Below are positions 43,468 through 51,598 of a DNA stretch of 64,000 bases, piece after piece. Numbering within the stretch: the first letter of the stretch is position 1; every line of letters starts with the position of its first letter. Below the pieces are notes generated by a model. It saw only the letters and a list, made by a program, of their open reading frames with translations, had not been told where the DNA came from and made no database searches. A program made the translations under genes and the position numbers. The stretch covers positions 1-64,000 of the forward strand of contig JAZKAT010000029.1 of NCBI GenBank assembly GCA_040389045.1. The letters are read 5' to 3'. The stretch comes from UBA5158 sp040389045. GTDB lineage: Bacteria; Pseudomonadota; Gammaproteobacteria; DSM-16500.

Positions 43468-44171
43468 CTACTTCACACAATTCTCATTATCAGTCTGGCA
43501 ATCACACACGCCACACCCATTAATAAATACTGTTGCATTGGTAAAACGTAAAGATTTATCGACGTTAATTTCGCCTGGTTTCAAGGGTTCGGCTTCAAAA
43601 CGCAAAATATATTCTCGGGAGGACAAAACTANNNNNNNNNNNNNNNNNNNNNNNNNNNNNNNNNNNNNNNNNNNNNNNNNNNNNNNNNNNNNNNNNNNNN
43701 NNNNNNNNNNNNNNNNNNNNNNNNNNNNNNNGGTTTCAAGGGTTCGGCTTCAAAACGCAAAATATATTCTCGGGAGGACAAAACTACTTTTGACAAAGTG
43801 AAACTTGCATAAAAAGCTTTTTGACCGCTATTCTTTCCAGACTGTACCCCACTCACATCCGCTTTGATAACGGCCCTTTTGTTTTGTAAGTGTTTTACAA
43901 ATTGGCGCACAGCTACCATGCCACTTTTTCCCGCTGCATTTTTATAAACAACTTTGGGAGCCACTACATGCAAAGTGATATGGTAACCATTAACCGATTT
44001 AACCAGGTCCCCATATTCCGCATTCAGAGTATAAAGCAAAGGATAAGCTTCTTGGGGCGCGGACATGGTATTTGAAGGCGCAGTATTACTTGAGTCTTGC
44101 GCATATACACAAGCTGGTAGCCCTAACAGAGCAACCACACCCACCGCCAGAATTTTCCTTAAAAATTGCAT
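43468..44171 (-). CDS. Small exported protein with Cys-rich tail (assembly gap inside)
   Basis: Collapsing the 55-bp duplicate and 100 N joins the frame to a stop at 43468, giving 182 aa. The signal peptide ends VYA. The mature part reads like a beta-sandwich (LVKSVNGYHITLHVVAPKVVYK, KRAVIKADVSGVQSG, ASFTLSKVVLSSREYILRFEAEPLK) and ends in a short cluster NGCGVCDCQ with three Cys. No recognised family. The cysteine cluster could bind metal or form a disulfide. The start has AGGAG. Confidence 0.7.
43632..43731. other. Assembly gap (100 N) flanked by a 55-bp duplication
   Basis: Positions 43577-43631 and 43732-43786 are identical over 55 bp. Together with the gap at 16677 this shows a fixed overlap length of the assembler, so no sequence is really missing. 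Confidence 0.95.
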
Positions 44172-44395
44172 TACTGCTTTCTCCTAAAATAAGTCATTCT
44201 GTTGATTATACCTCAACATCCGTTCACAGATAATCCGCCGTTAGAAACATATGTTAGTACTTAAAATAACCAACAAATATCTATATATTCTGGTGTTGAT
44301 TATAAGATGAACAGAAATGACTTGCATTAAATATTATTTGTTTACTATTTCAATAAATTCAATATCATCTAACTCTTTTGCCAGTTGCAATAACC

Positions 44396-45646
44396 ATGAA
44401 CCGCATTGAAACAAAACCTACCGGATTTTCAAACTGGAAAGCATTACTGCTCTACGGCATAGTTTCGTTATTTTTATTTTTTGAAATGGCGGTACAGGTA
44501 TCCCCTAGCGTCATGTCCGGACAATTGATGCATGATTTAAATCTTGGCGCATTCAGTTTAGGGATTATGTCGGGCATTTATTTTTATAGCTATACCGCCA
44601 TGCAAATTCCTTCGGGATTTTTATTTGATAAATATAATCCGCGCCTGGTCATCACTTTTTCTATTTTAGTCTGTGTACTCGGCACCGTCTTGTTTGCTGG
44701 CGCGCAAAATGTTTATACCGGTTCACTCGCTAGATTACTCATGGGCTCAGGTTCCGCCTTTGCCTTCGTGGCAGTCCTGGTGGTCACCGCGGATTTATTT
44801 AAAGCGAAATATTTTGCGACCATGACTGGCATTACTCAAATGTTAGCGGCTTTTGGCGCCATGGCTGGGCAATTACCGATTAGTATTTTGCTGGCGCATA
44901 TAGGCTGGCGTCATACTCTGCTGGTGTTAGCTGTTATCGGCACTTTGCTGGCAATACTGGTTTGGAAATTATTAAAATACGAAAGAAAAAATTTGGCTGT
45001 CGTTTCCCATTCATCCGTGGTTCCTACCCGCTCTAATTTAAAGAAAATCCTCGGACGTTCACAAACCTGGTTCATTGCTTTATATGCTTGTTTATTGTGG
45101 GTGCCCATGTCCAGCGTAGCCTCTTTATGGGGGGTACCTTTTCTAACGAGTGTAGATCATGTCAGTCCTACCAGCGCGGCATTTCTATGTTCGTTAATGT
45201 GGTTAGGCTTAGCGGTGGCCAGTCCCCTGCTTGGCATAATTTCTACCGCCATGGGAAAACGGGTATCACCTTTGGCGATCTCTGCTTTGATTGGCGCGAT
45301 TGCGTTTGGATTGTTTTTAGAATTTAATTTTTCACCCGCTGTTCTGGGTATTTTATTATTTTTTTCAGGGGTCGCATGTTCCGGTCAGGCGCTGAGCTTT
45401 ACCCTGGTAAAAGAAAATAATGCCCATGAAGTGAAAGCAACCGCACTCGCCTTTAACAATATGGCGGTTGTCATTTCCGGCGCTTTCTTTCAGCCGCTGA
45501 TTGGGAAATTGATTGATGCGGGACAAACCAGTATGCCTGGCGTTTACGCTGCGGCCAGCTTTAAAAATGGCTTATTAATTGTATTGTGTGCTTATGTAGT
45601 AGCGTTTGCTGTGGCCACTTTTTTAATCAAAGAGCCACAGGGTTGA
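44396..45646 (+). CDS. MFS transporter, 12 helices
   Basis: ATG at 44396 is taken (a TTG six codons earlier is possible; neither has a strong ribosome binding site). The protein has about 416 aa and 12 hydrophobic helices. The MFS loop 2-3 signature is present in the form GFLFDKYNPRLVI, and the helix-5 region ITQMLAAFGAMAGQLPISILL. This subfamily resembles the MFS carriers that are expanded in Legionella (the Pht-type nutrient carriers), but the substrate cannot be told. A single gene. Confidence 0.85.
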   Translation: MNRIETKPTGFSNWKALLLYGIVSLFLFFEMAVQVSPSVMSGQLMHDLNLGAFSLGIMSGIYFYSYTAMQIPSGFLFDKYNPRLVITFSILVCVLGTVLFAGAQNVYTGSLARLLMGSGSAFAFVAVLVVTADLFKAKYFATMTGITQMLAAFGAMAGQLPISILLAHIGWRHTLLVLAVIGTLLAILVWKLLKYERKNLAVVSHSSVVPTRSNLKKILGRSQTWFIALYACLLWVPMSSVASLWGVPFLTSVDHVSPTSAAFLCSLMWLGLAVASPLLGIISTAMGKRVSPLAISALIGAIAFGLFLEFNFSPAVLGILLFFSGVACSGQALSFTLVKENNAHEVKATALAFNNMAVVISGAFFQPLIGKLIDAGQTSMPGVYAAASFKNGLLIVLCAYVVAFAVATFLIKEPQG

Positions 45647-45713
45647 TGTTTACAAAGACCTGAGAAAATAATATACTGTATTTATCGTCATGTTTATTTC
45701 AATAGGAATTACC

Positions 45714-45914
45714 ATGAAGAATGAAACCACAGGCGTTAAAGAAATTTTAGAAAAAGTCAGCCAAGAGATAAATCAAGTTAATCAAAATATTTCTCTCAGT
45801 ATTGCCTCAGACAATCTCGATGATAAACAAATTCAAACCTGGATTAACAATCTTAATCAGTTAATTCGAAAATTAGACCATATGGTGGAAAATTTGGAAG
45901 AAATCCAACGCTAA
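45714..45914 (+). CDS. Short helical protein of unknown function
   Basis: The ATG at 45714 has AGGAAT spacing and is preferred over the one 8 codons upstream. A 66-aa protein, wholly helical, with heptad-like pattern (KEILEKVSQEINQVNQNI, then IQTWINNLNQLIRKLDHMVENLEEIQ). Probably a small coiled-coil protein. Its stop overlaps the convergent 479-aa gene by 4 bp. No family recognised. Confidence 0.55.
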   Translation: MKNETTGVKEILEKVSQEINQVNQNISLSIASDNLDDKQIQTWINNLNQLIRKLDHMVENLEEIQR

Positions 45915-47350
45915 ACCTTTCCCAGACTAAAACTCTCGTCTTTAACTTCGTGTTCCTTTTGTTCGCCGCGCTGCTTTTTTCCTTGCGGTGGAAATAACTT
46001 GAAATCAGCCGTTGGCGGTTGTTCTGTTAGTGTTTTTCTCTTTAATGTAGGATTTAACATGGAAGCCGCGGTTTTTAATTCTTGCGCAGCTAATTTCAGC
46101 CTTGCTTGCTCCTTTCTTTCTTGATCTTGCTTTTCTTCACGAACTCTCCTAGCTTCTGCTTCTCTTACCAAAGTCTTCTGGAATAATATTTCTTCATATG
46201 ATTTAGCTCTTTCCAATAAGTCATTAACTTTAGTCTTAGCCCATACAGTTTTTAACATCCTTTCAAGTTGAAATGATAATGGCGTTAATACCAGGTGAAA
46301 TCCCGGGATATCACTTGCCTCAGGCGCCACCTTTCTTTCTACAATTAATTCCGCTAATGCCAATTTGGCATCATCGTATACATTATCCAGCTTAATCACC
46401 TTACGATACAAAGTCGCTGCCTGTTCTTCGGCTGGGCTTGATGCTGAAATAACTAATATTTTACAATCTTGTTCTTCTGGTATTAATTGCTTGTTTGAAA
46501 TCAATCGCGCCATGCCAACTAACGCATCTAAACAACTCTCGTCTATTGATAACGCATACCGAAAAAGATAGGCTGCCTGCTCCGCTATCGTAGTAGGCAT
46601 AGTTGCAGGAGAAAAATCGCTAGGGATTGCAACTACTAATTCCTTACTGATAGCAATCGCTAGCCGAGAAATTGCATAAACACATTTAGAACTTTTTGAC
46701 ATTGAAAGACGATATAGCTTTACCGCCTGATCATGTACTTTCTCTGGCATAACCTCATCGCCAAAATCTTGCTGAATTGCAACAATCAATCCTAATTCAA
46801 TTAAACTCGACAAATAACTAATCGCTCTATAATAGTTGAAATTTATAGTACGAGTATAACGAAAAATTTTTGCTGCTTGTTCTGCGGTTGTGGATGGAAT
46901 AATTTTGTCAATAAAATCATTTTTCTCGGCAACGACAGTTTTCTTTGCGATAAGAATACCTATCTCGGCGTATGCATAAATCTGCAGGGGATTTTTTTCG
47001 AATGACCGTCTAAAAAAGAGAGCAGCTCTTAACGAATAATCGTTAGACCACATTAATTCTCCCAGATTATCACTTAACTGCGGCTGTATCTTTTCACTTA
47101 AAGTTAAAGTACCCAGGTGAAACATGGCTAAATCACAGTTTGGTTCAATTAAAATAGCAAAACGCATTAGAGCGGCTGCCTGCTCTTTTAGCGTTTCAGG
47201 CACAGGTTGACCATTAAAAAATTCTGGTTTGGCGATAATTTTTTTGGTTAAAATTTGATAAGCTAAGTCTAAATACTGCAGGGCAAGTGCCATCTTGTTT
47301 TCTTGTATTAACGACCATGTATCTGAACCTAATGATGTTCTTTCCAACAT
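45911..47350 (-). CDS. TPR-like repeat protein with glutamate-rich C-terminus
   Basis: A 479-aa soluble protein with GAGGTGG-type ribosome binding site. The first 330 residues have four or five repeats of about 65-70 aa of the form P-x-[ST]-x-x-E-Q-A-A-x-L-[FY]-R-[YF]-A-x-x-I-x-x-x-C, for example TAEQAAKIFRYTRTINFNYY, TIAEQAAYLFRYALSIDESC and PAEEQAATLYRKVIKLDN, which is a TPR/Sel1-like helical solenoid. A basic coiled coil follows (EARRVREEKQDQERKEQARLK). The last 20 residues carry several Glu and end SFSLGKV. That resembles the Dot/Icm E-block signal with a hydrophobic residue at -4. Effector role is inference. Confidence 0.75.
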   Translation of the reverse strand: MLERTSLGSDTWSLIQENKMALALQYLDLAYQILTKKIIAKPEFFNGQPVPETLKEQAAALMRFAILIEPNCDLAMFHLGTLTLSEKIQPQLSDNLGELMWSNDYSLRAALFFRRSFEKNPLQIYAYAEIGILIAKKTVVAEKNDFIDKIIPSTTAEQAAKIFRYTRTINFNYYRAISYLSSLIELGLIVAIQQDFGDEVMPEKVHDQAVKLYRLSMSKSSKCVYAISRLAIAISKELVVAIPSDFSPATMPTTIAEQAAYLFRYALSIDESCLDALVGMARLISNKQLIPEEQDCKILVISASSPAEEQAATLYRKVIKLDNVYDDAKLALAELIVERKVAPEASDIPGFHLVLTPLSFQLERMLKTVWAKTKVNDLLERAKSYEEILFQKTLVREAEARRVREEKQDQERKEQARLKLAAQELKTAASMLNPTLKRKTLTEQPPTADFKLFPPQGKKQRGEQKEHEVKDESFSLGKV

Positions 47351-47420
47351 TTACCCACCTCGTTTTGTAATTATTTTATAAGCGCAATATATTAGCTTAT
47401 TTCAGTGAGTAAGACCATAT

Positions 47421-49124
47421 TTAGAGATTTTCAGTTCTGTCAGTATCGCAAAGCCCGTCTTGGTCTTGGCAAACAGGGTTGTTTAGTTTGGCATAATAAT
47501 CAGCAAGCGTAGGTAAGTTTACCTTTGCCCCGGGAATTGCCACACGACTAGTCTTTTGCTTTTTCGGTTCAGCAGAAATTGCATTTTCAGTAGCGGAATA
47601 CAATACTTTATTTTCAGTAAGCACAGGAATAATAGCTAAATTCTGCTGAAAATTATCCTGCACCGCCAGCGTGAAAAAATCCGCAATAGAGCCATCGCTG
47701 CGTGGTGAAGGGGGCACTGCTATCTCTGGTTCCGGTTCTGAATTACTTAGCAAACCACCATCGGAATAATTGCTCCAGGGGGAAATTGGCCTTCTTAAAA
47801 AATCTGTATCGGAATCACTGCTGCTTAACGACAGTGGACTTTCAAGCTCAAGCGTTTGCAACTGACCATAGGTATTCAATGGGGGCACCATGATATATTC
47901 AGCTTCGGAATTAATGCTTGACGCAGAATCAGGACGCACTATTTCTAATGCTGGAATTGCATCGTGTCGATTGGGTTCAGGTAAATACACATAATCAGAA
48001 TCATGATCACTCAATGCTGAAACAGGACGCGAGGGTATTTCTAACGCTGACATATCAGCATGAGCATCTAATCCGGGTAAAATTACATAGTCTGAATCGG
48101 AATGACTACTCAATGCTGAAGCGGGACGTGAAGCAGCTTCTAGCGCTGGTAAGTCAACATGCGTATTCATACCTGGTAAGATTACATACTCTGAATCGGA
48201 GTGATTACTCAATGCTGAAGCTGGACGCGTGGGTGATTTTCTGTCGCTTACAGGAGAAACCATTTCATAATCAGAATCTGAACCTGAGTGTGAGCTGCTT
48301 ACCGCACGTGGGCGCGCGTTATTTTCCGCTTTTGCCGTTAAAATAATTTTCCCACCTTTCGCGTAAGCGAAATTTGCTTCGCCTTCAGCAGGCATTTTAA
48401 TTACATTATTTAACACATCTTTCGCGGTGCTGGCGGATACCGCAACGTTACCTTGATGATCTGCCTGCATCGTTTTTGATTGGATAGCTTTATTCATGGT
48501 GTGATCATCCACCGCGAAATGGACTAAATTGTTATGGCCAAAACTTAAAGTGAATTTTGTCGTGGAATAATCGGCAATTTGTCCCAAGTGCGCGGTAATT
48601 TTTCCAGTATTGACAACATGGGGGGCCATTAATGCCACGAAACCATGTTCGGTTGCATTAATGGTTGCGGCATTACTCACTGAGCCATTACGCCCAGAAT
48701 TATCTTCAAAATGATAATTACCCGCTAAAAAATTTCGGTCTGAAATATTCGCCGTAGTCGCAATCAAACCCGCGACATCTATTTGTGCCGTGGATCCAAT
48801 ATGAATGCCTGCTGCATTACTTAAAATAATATTACCGGTAGCAGATAACTTGCCCGCGATTTCAGAAGCACCGCGAGTTGCATCAATACGATTTAACGCA
48901 ATGCCATTAGTGGGTTGTTGAAAATGTACGGATTCGCTTGGCGCAATATTAAAACTTCGCCAATTGATAATGGCTTGTGGCGTGTGCTGGTGAATTTGAA
49001 GATGGGAGGCGGAATTATTTAAATCGACTTTACCAGCAGCAACATTATCAACTACTGGATTGGCAAATGTGACAGGACACACTAAACTCATCAACAAACA
49101 TAACAACAAATATTTTGCTTTCAT
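47421..49124 (-). CDS. TPS-domain (FHA N-terminal) protein fused to Ser/Asp repeats
   Basis: The ATG at 49124 has GAGGT; an in-frame upstream ATG is less likely. The 567-aa protein has a signal peptide (to about residue 22, TFA) and a two-partner-secretion domain (about 23-255): IHQHTPQAIINWRSFNIAP, HFQQPTNGIALNRIDATRGASEI, NAAGIHIGSTAQIDVAGLIATT. Then four or more tandem units of about 33 residues of the form RPASALSSHSDSDYVILPG, and a tail with a Cys pair (CQDQDGLC). Normal FHA exoproteins are several thousand residues long with beta-helix repeats; this one stops early and has other repeats instead. No TpsB pore gene adjoins it. Confidence 0.82.
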   Translation of the reverse strand: MKAKYLLLCLLMSLVCPVTFANPVVDNVAAGKVDLNNSASHLQIHQHTPQAIINWRSFNIAPSESVHFQQPTNGIALNRIDATRGASEIAGKLSATGNIILSNAAGIHIGSTAQIDVAGLIATTANISDRNFLAGNYHFEDNSGRNGSVSNAATINATEHGFVALMAPHVVNTGKITAHLGQIADYSTTKFTLSFGHNNLVHFAVDDHTMNKAIQSKTMQADHQGNVAVSASTAKDVLNNVIKMPAEGEANFAYAKGGKIILTAKAENNARPRAVSSSHSGSDSDYEMVSPVSDRKSPTRPASALSNHSDSEYVILPGMNTHVDLPALEAASRPASALSSHSDSDYVILPGLDAHADMSALEIPSRPVSALSDHDSDYVYLPEPNRHDAIPALEIVRPDSASSINSEAEYIMVPPLNTYGQLQTLELESPLSLSSSDSDTDFLRRPISPWSNYSDGGLLSNSEPEPEIAVPPSPRSDGSIADFFTLAVQDNFQQNLAIIPVLTENKVLYSATENAISAEPKKQKTSRVAIPGAKVNLPTLADYYAKLNNPVCQDQDGLCDTDRTENL

Positions 49125-49240
49125 GACCACCTCGCAAGAGACTTTCAATGCAAAAATATGTAGCTTTGTCGTGATATTTTACATTATTTAGCCATAAATG
49201 GCAAGTTTTGCTTAAATTATGATCTATTATTTATACAATC

Positions 49241-50644
49241 TTAAGGAGGGACCTTTTCTGGTGTAATCATTTCGCTGCCATCTTCGGGTTTTAAGCGGAT
49301 AAAAATCAGCGTGGAAAACAAGGTGATTACGCCCATGGCCACAAAAGTATAGTGGAAGTCGGCCACAGTTAAATCGGTAAAATCATCCGAGAATATCTTT
49401 AAACATAAAGCTGCAACGGCGACTCCGAAGCTTTGCGCGACTTGTTGCAACGTACCCATAACACTGGTCGCAGCGCTTAAATTTTCGGGGGTAAGATCGG
49501 CGTAAGCCATGGAATTCATACCGCTATATTGCATGGAAATTAAAAACCCAAAAATAAATACCATGAATCCCATCACATAAAGCGATGTATGCGCATTAAA
49601 GAAATAAAACGACCACAACATTAACGACACTAAAAAAGTATTGATAATCAATAAACGTTTGAACCCCAGCAAGCGCAAAATAGGCAACGTCAACGGCTTA
49701 ATCATCAACACGCCTATCGCCATAGGCGCAATAACCATTCCTGAAATTTGCGCGGGATAGTGCAAAGGAATTTGCAAAAATAAGGGAATTAAAAATGGTA
49801 CGCCGCCAAATCCCAAGCGAGAAATCAAATTACCGATGGAAGAGATACGAAAGGTGCGGGCTTTAAATAATTCGGTTTTAACAATTTGATGGGGTCGCTT
49901 CCAGGAATGAGATACATAAGCAAAAAATAATAATATTGATATTGCCATGATTGAAAGTGCGAACGGCATGTCCGCGCTCGCTTCACTCAGTTCAGATAAA
50001 CTAAAAGTAAAAGCGGCTAAACTTACGCCAAAATAAACAAAACCCAATTTATCCAGAGGAGGTACACGTTGTGGCGGCGTGTCTCCCAGCGCATAACAAG
50101 TCATTAAAATATTCGCTATGCCTACCGGAATATTTATCCAAAAAATCCAGCGCCAGGAAAAATAATGGGTGATAAAACCGCCTAACACCGGTCCCAACAT
50201 TAATCCCAATGCGCCAACCATGACTATTCTATTCATAGTGATAATTAATTCATGCCGCGCAAAATTCCGCACAATGATTAAACGCGCGACGGGTAGCATC
50301 AGTGACCCGCCTAAACCTTGCAAAATTCTAGCGATAATTAATTCCGGCAAGGTTTGCGCCAACCCACACCAAAATGAACTAAAGGTGAAAAGAGCTAAGG
50401 CAAATAAAAAAACCCGTTTAATACCAAATTTGTCAGCGATCCAGCCACTGATAGGGATAAAAATTGCTAAGCTTAATAAATAACTGATTAACGCGATTTT
50501 TAAATTGATAGGATTAACTTGAAAACTTTGCGCCATGACGGGTATGGCGGTATTAATCACATTGGTGTCAACCGCTTCCATGAACATAGCCAGTGACACA
50601 GTCATGGGTATAAGTCGCTTATGCGTGACTTTGGAAAAAATCAA
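49241..50644 (-). CDS. DHA2-family (EmrB/QacA) MFS drug exporter
   Basis: A 467-aa protein with about 14 hydrophobic segments. DHA2 signature motifs: MEAVDTNVINTAIPVMAQSF in helix 1, ISGWIADKFGIKRVF (motif A), LQGLGGSLMLPVARLII (motif B) and ALGLMLGPVLGGFITHYFSWRWIFWINIPVG (motif C). It should export lipophilic compounds with proton coupling. Neither a membrane-fusion partner (EmrA) nor a repressor is adjacent, so it may act alone. Its start follows the repeat region at 50735. Confidence 0.92.
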   Translation of the reverse strand: MIFSKVTHKRLIPMTVSLAMFMEAVDTNVINTAIPVMAQSFQVNPINLKIALISYLLSLAIFIPISGWIADKFGIKRVFLFALALFTFSSFWCGLAQTLPELIIARILQGLGGSLMLPVARLIIVRNFARHELIITMNRIVMVGALGLMLGPVLGGFITHYFSWRWIFWINIPVGIANILMTCYALGDTPPQRVPPLDKLGFVYFGVSLAAFTFSLSELSEASADMPFALSIMAISILLFFAYVSHSWKRPHQIVKTELFKARTFRISSIGNLISRLGFGGVPFLIPLFLQIPLHYPAQISGMVIAPMAIGVLMIKPLTLPILRLLGFKRLLIINTFLVSLMLWSFYFFNAHTSLYVMGFMVFIFGFLISMQYSGMNSMAYADLTPENLSAATSVMGTLQQVAQSFGVAVAALCLKIFSDDFTDLTVADFHYTFVAMGVITLFSTLIFIRLKPEDGSEMITPEKVPP

Positions 50645-50734
50645 AATAAATCCTATTTATTTTAAAATTTATTGATTAACTCTAATTGTATCCTTTATTC
50701 CTCACTATCGCATCAGCCCCACTGCAGCGCCCTA

Positions 50735-50824
50735 CCCACTGTCGTTCCTAGTCCCACTGTCGTTCCTAGTTCCACTGTCGTTCCTAGTTCCACTGTCGTT
50801 CCTAGTCCCACTGTCATTCCCGCG
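50735..50824. repeat. Tandem array of an 18-bp unit (5 copies)
   Basis: The unit CCCACTGTCGTTCCTAGT is repeated at 50735, 50753, 50771, 50789 and (diverging into the next element) 50807. The last copy merges with the CTGTCATTCCCGCG arm of the inverted repeat. No spacers, so not a CRISPR. The gap between 50645 and 50972 has no gene and consists of this array, the inverted repeat below and the regulatory hairpin. Confidence 0.9.
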
Positions 50825-50902
50825 CAGGCGGGAATCCATTATGAGCAGGTCGCCAGTATCGCGCTTTCCAAGAATGGATTCCCGCCTGCGCGGGAATGAC
50901 AG
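50811..50902. repeat. Inverted repeat element with 30-bp perfect arms
   Basis: CTGTCATTCCCGCGCAGGCG (start of left arm, 50811-50840) is matched by its reverse complement at 50873-50902, enclosing 32 bp. The same arm occurs singly or in pairs at 55887-55916, 58455-58535 and 59505-59534, so it is a dispersed non-autonomous element (MITE/REP-like). Confidence 0.9.
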
Positions 50903-50945
50903 GAATCTATTCTTTTGACAGTTTATTGATTTGTGGTCTAAACTG

Positions 50946-50969
50946 ACCTCCAAGTTTCCTTTTGGAGGT
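50946..50969 (+). promoter_or_regulatory. Hairpin that sequesters the ribosome binding site
   Basis: ACCTCCAA (50946-50953) and TTGGAGGT (50962-50969) form a perfect 8-bp stem with an 8-nt loop. The right arm holds the Shine-Dalgarno GGAGG of the gene starting at 50973. In the RNA this would hide the ribosome binding site, so it could be a thermosensor or a ligand-responsive switch. Confidence 0.5.
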
Positions 50970-50972
50970 TTT

Positions 50973-51563
50973 ATGTTAAAAACAAAAACTCGCTTAATTT
51001 CTACTCTAACAGGCTTATTCGCACTGTTAGCCAGCTCAATGGCTGCCGCGCATATTAATGTTGACTTAAACATTGGGCTTTCCGCGCCCCCGCCACTGCC
51101 GCCCGCCCATGTGGTTGTAGTTGGCCCTCCCTCGGGCTACAGGACTTGTTACATGACCCAGGGCATGTGGTTTAACGATGTGTGGGTGCCAGCGCATCAA
51201 CAATGTGAATATGCTGGTTCTGCCGGTCCATCAGTTTGGGTTTCAGGCTATTGGGGTTGTCTCGATGTGGGCCCAAGCGGACGCTGTGGGCAATGGCGCT
51301 GGTATAACCGTCATATGATTAGAGGTGATGTGGCTTATATCCATTCTGGCCACCCCGGCTATAATCACGAAGGTCCTGCTTATGCCCACGCTCGTTACCG
51401 TGACGAAGCCCCGCATTATGTCAACAATCATTACCGCGAAGAAGAAGCCCCGCATTATGTCAATAATCGTTACCGTGATTATCAACGTGGGCATGCTGAT
51501 GCTGTTGTCCGTGATGACCATGAAAATCATGACAGTCCGGTTTACGGACGTGGCCCTTACTAA
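50973..51563 (+). CDS. Secreted Gly/Tyr/His-rich protein
   Basis: The ATG at 50973 has GGAGG inside the hairpin above; the longer frame from 50931 is rejected. The 196-aa product has a signal peptide (to AAA, about 27) and a mature part with VVVVGPPSGYRTCYMTQGMWFNDVWVPAHQQC and a repeat of W-x-G-Y-W-G-C type, then a His/Tyr/Asp-rich tail with two copies of EAPHYVNN[HR]YR. Four or five Cys. The layout resembles YXWGXW-type secreted proteins, but no firm family. Probably a surface protein. A terminator follows. Confidence 0.7.
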   Translation: MLKTKTRLISTLTGLFALLASSMAAAHINVDLNIGLSAPPPLPPAHVVVVGPPSGYRTCYMTQGMWFNDVWVPAHQQCEYAGSAGPSVWVSGYWGCLDVGPSGRCGQWRWYNRHMIRGDVAYIHSGHPGYNHEGPAYAHARYRDEAPHYVNNHYREEEAPHYVNNRYRDYQRGHADAVVRDDHENHDSPVYGRGPY

Positions 51564-51571
51564 ATCTAAAA

Positions 51572-51598
51572 CCGCCTCTCACTTGGGGGGCGGATTTT
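51572..51598. terminator. Terminator after the secreted protein gene
   Basis: CCGCCTC, an 8-nt loop, then GGGGCGG (7-bp stem, one G-T pair), followed by ATTTTTA on the plus strand. It ends the plus-strand gene and may help on the minus side, where the 1204-aa gene ends at 51598. Confidence 0.7.

Noticed and set aside
43286..43801. 171-aa plus-strand frame running through the N block
   Set aside because: Overlaps the end of the barrel gene in another frame and the N run; no ribosome binding site or plausible sequence.
50735..50824. CRISPR-like array
   Set aside because: The 18-bp units are directly adjacent without spacers and no cas gene is nearby; it is a simple tandem repeat.
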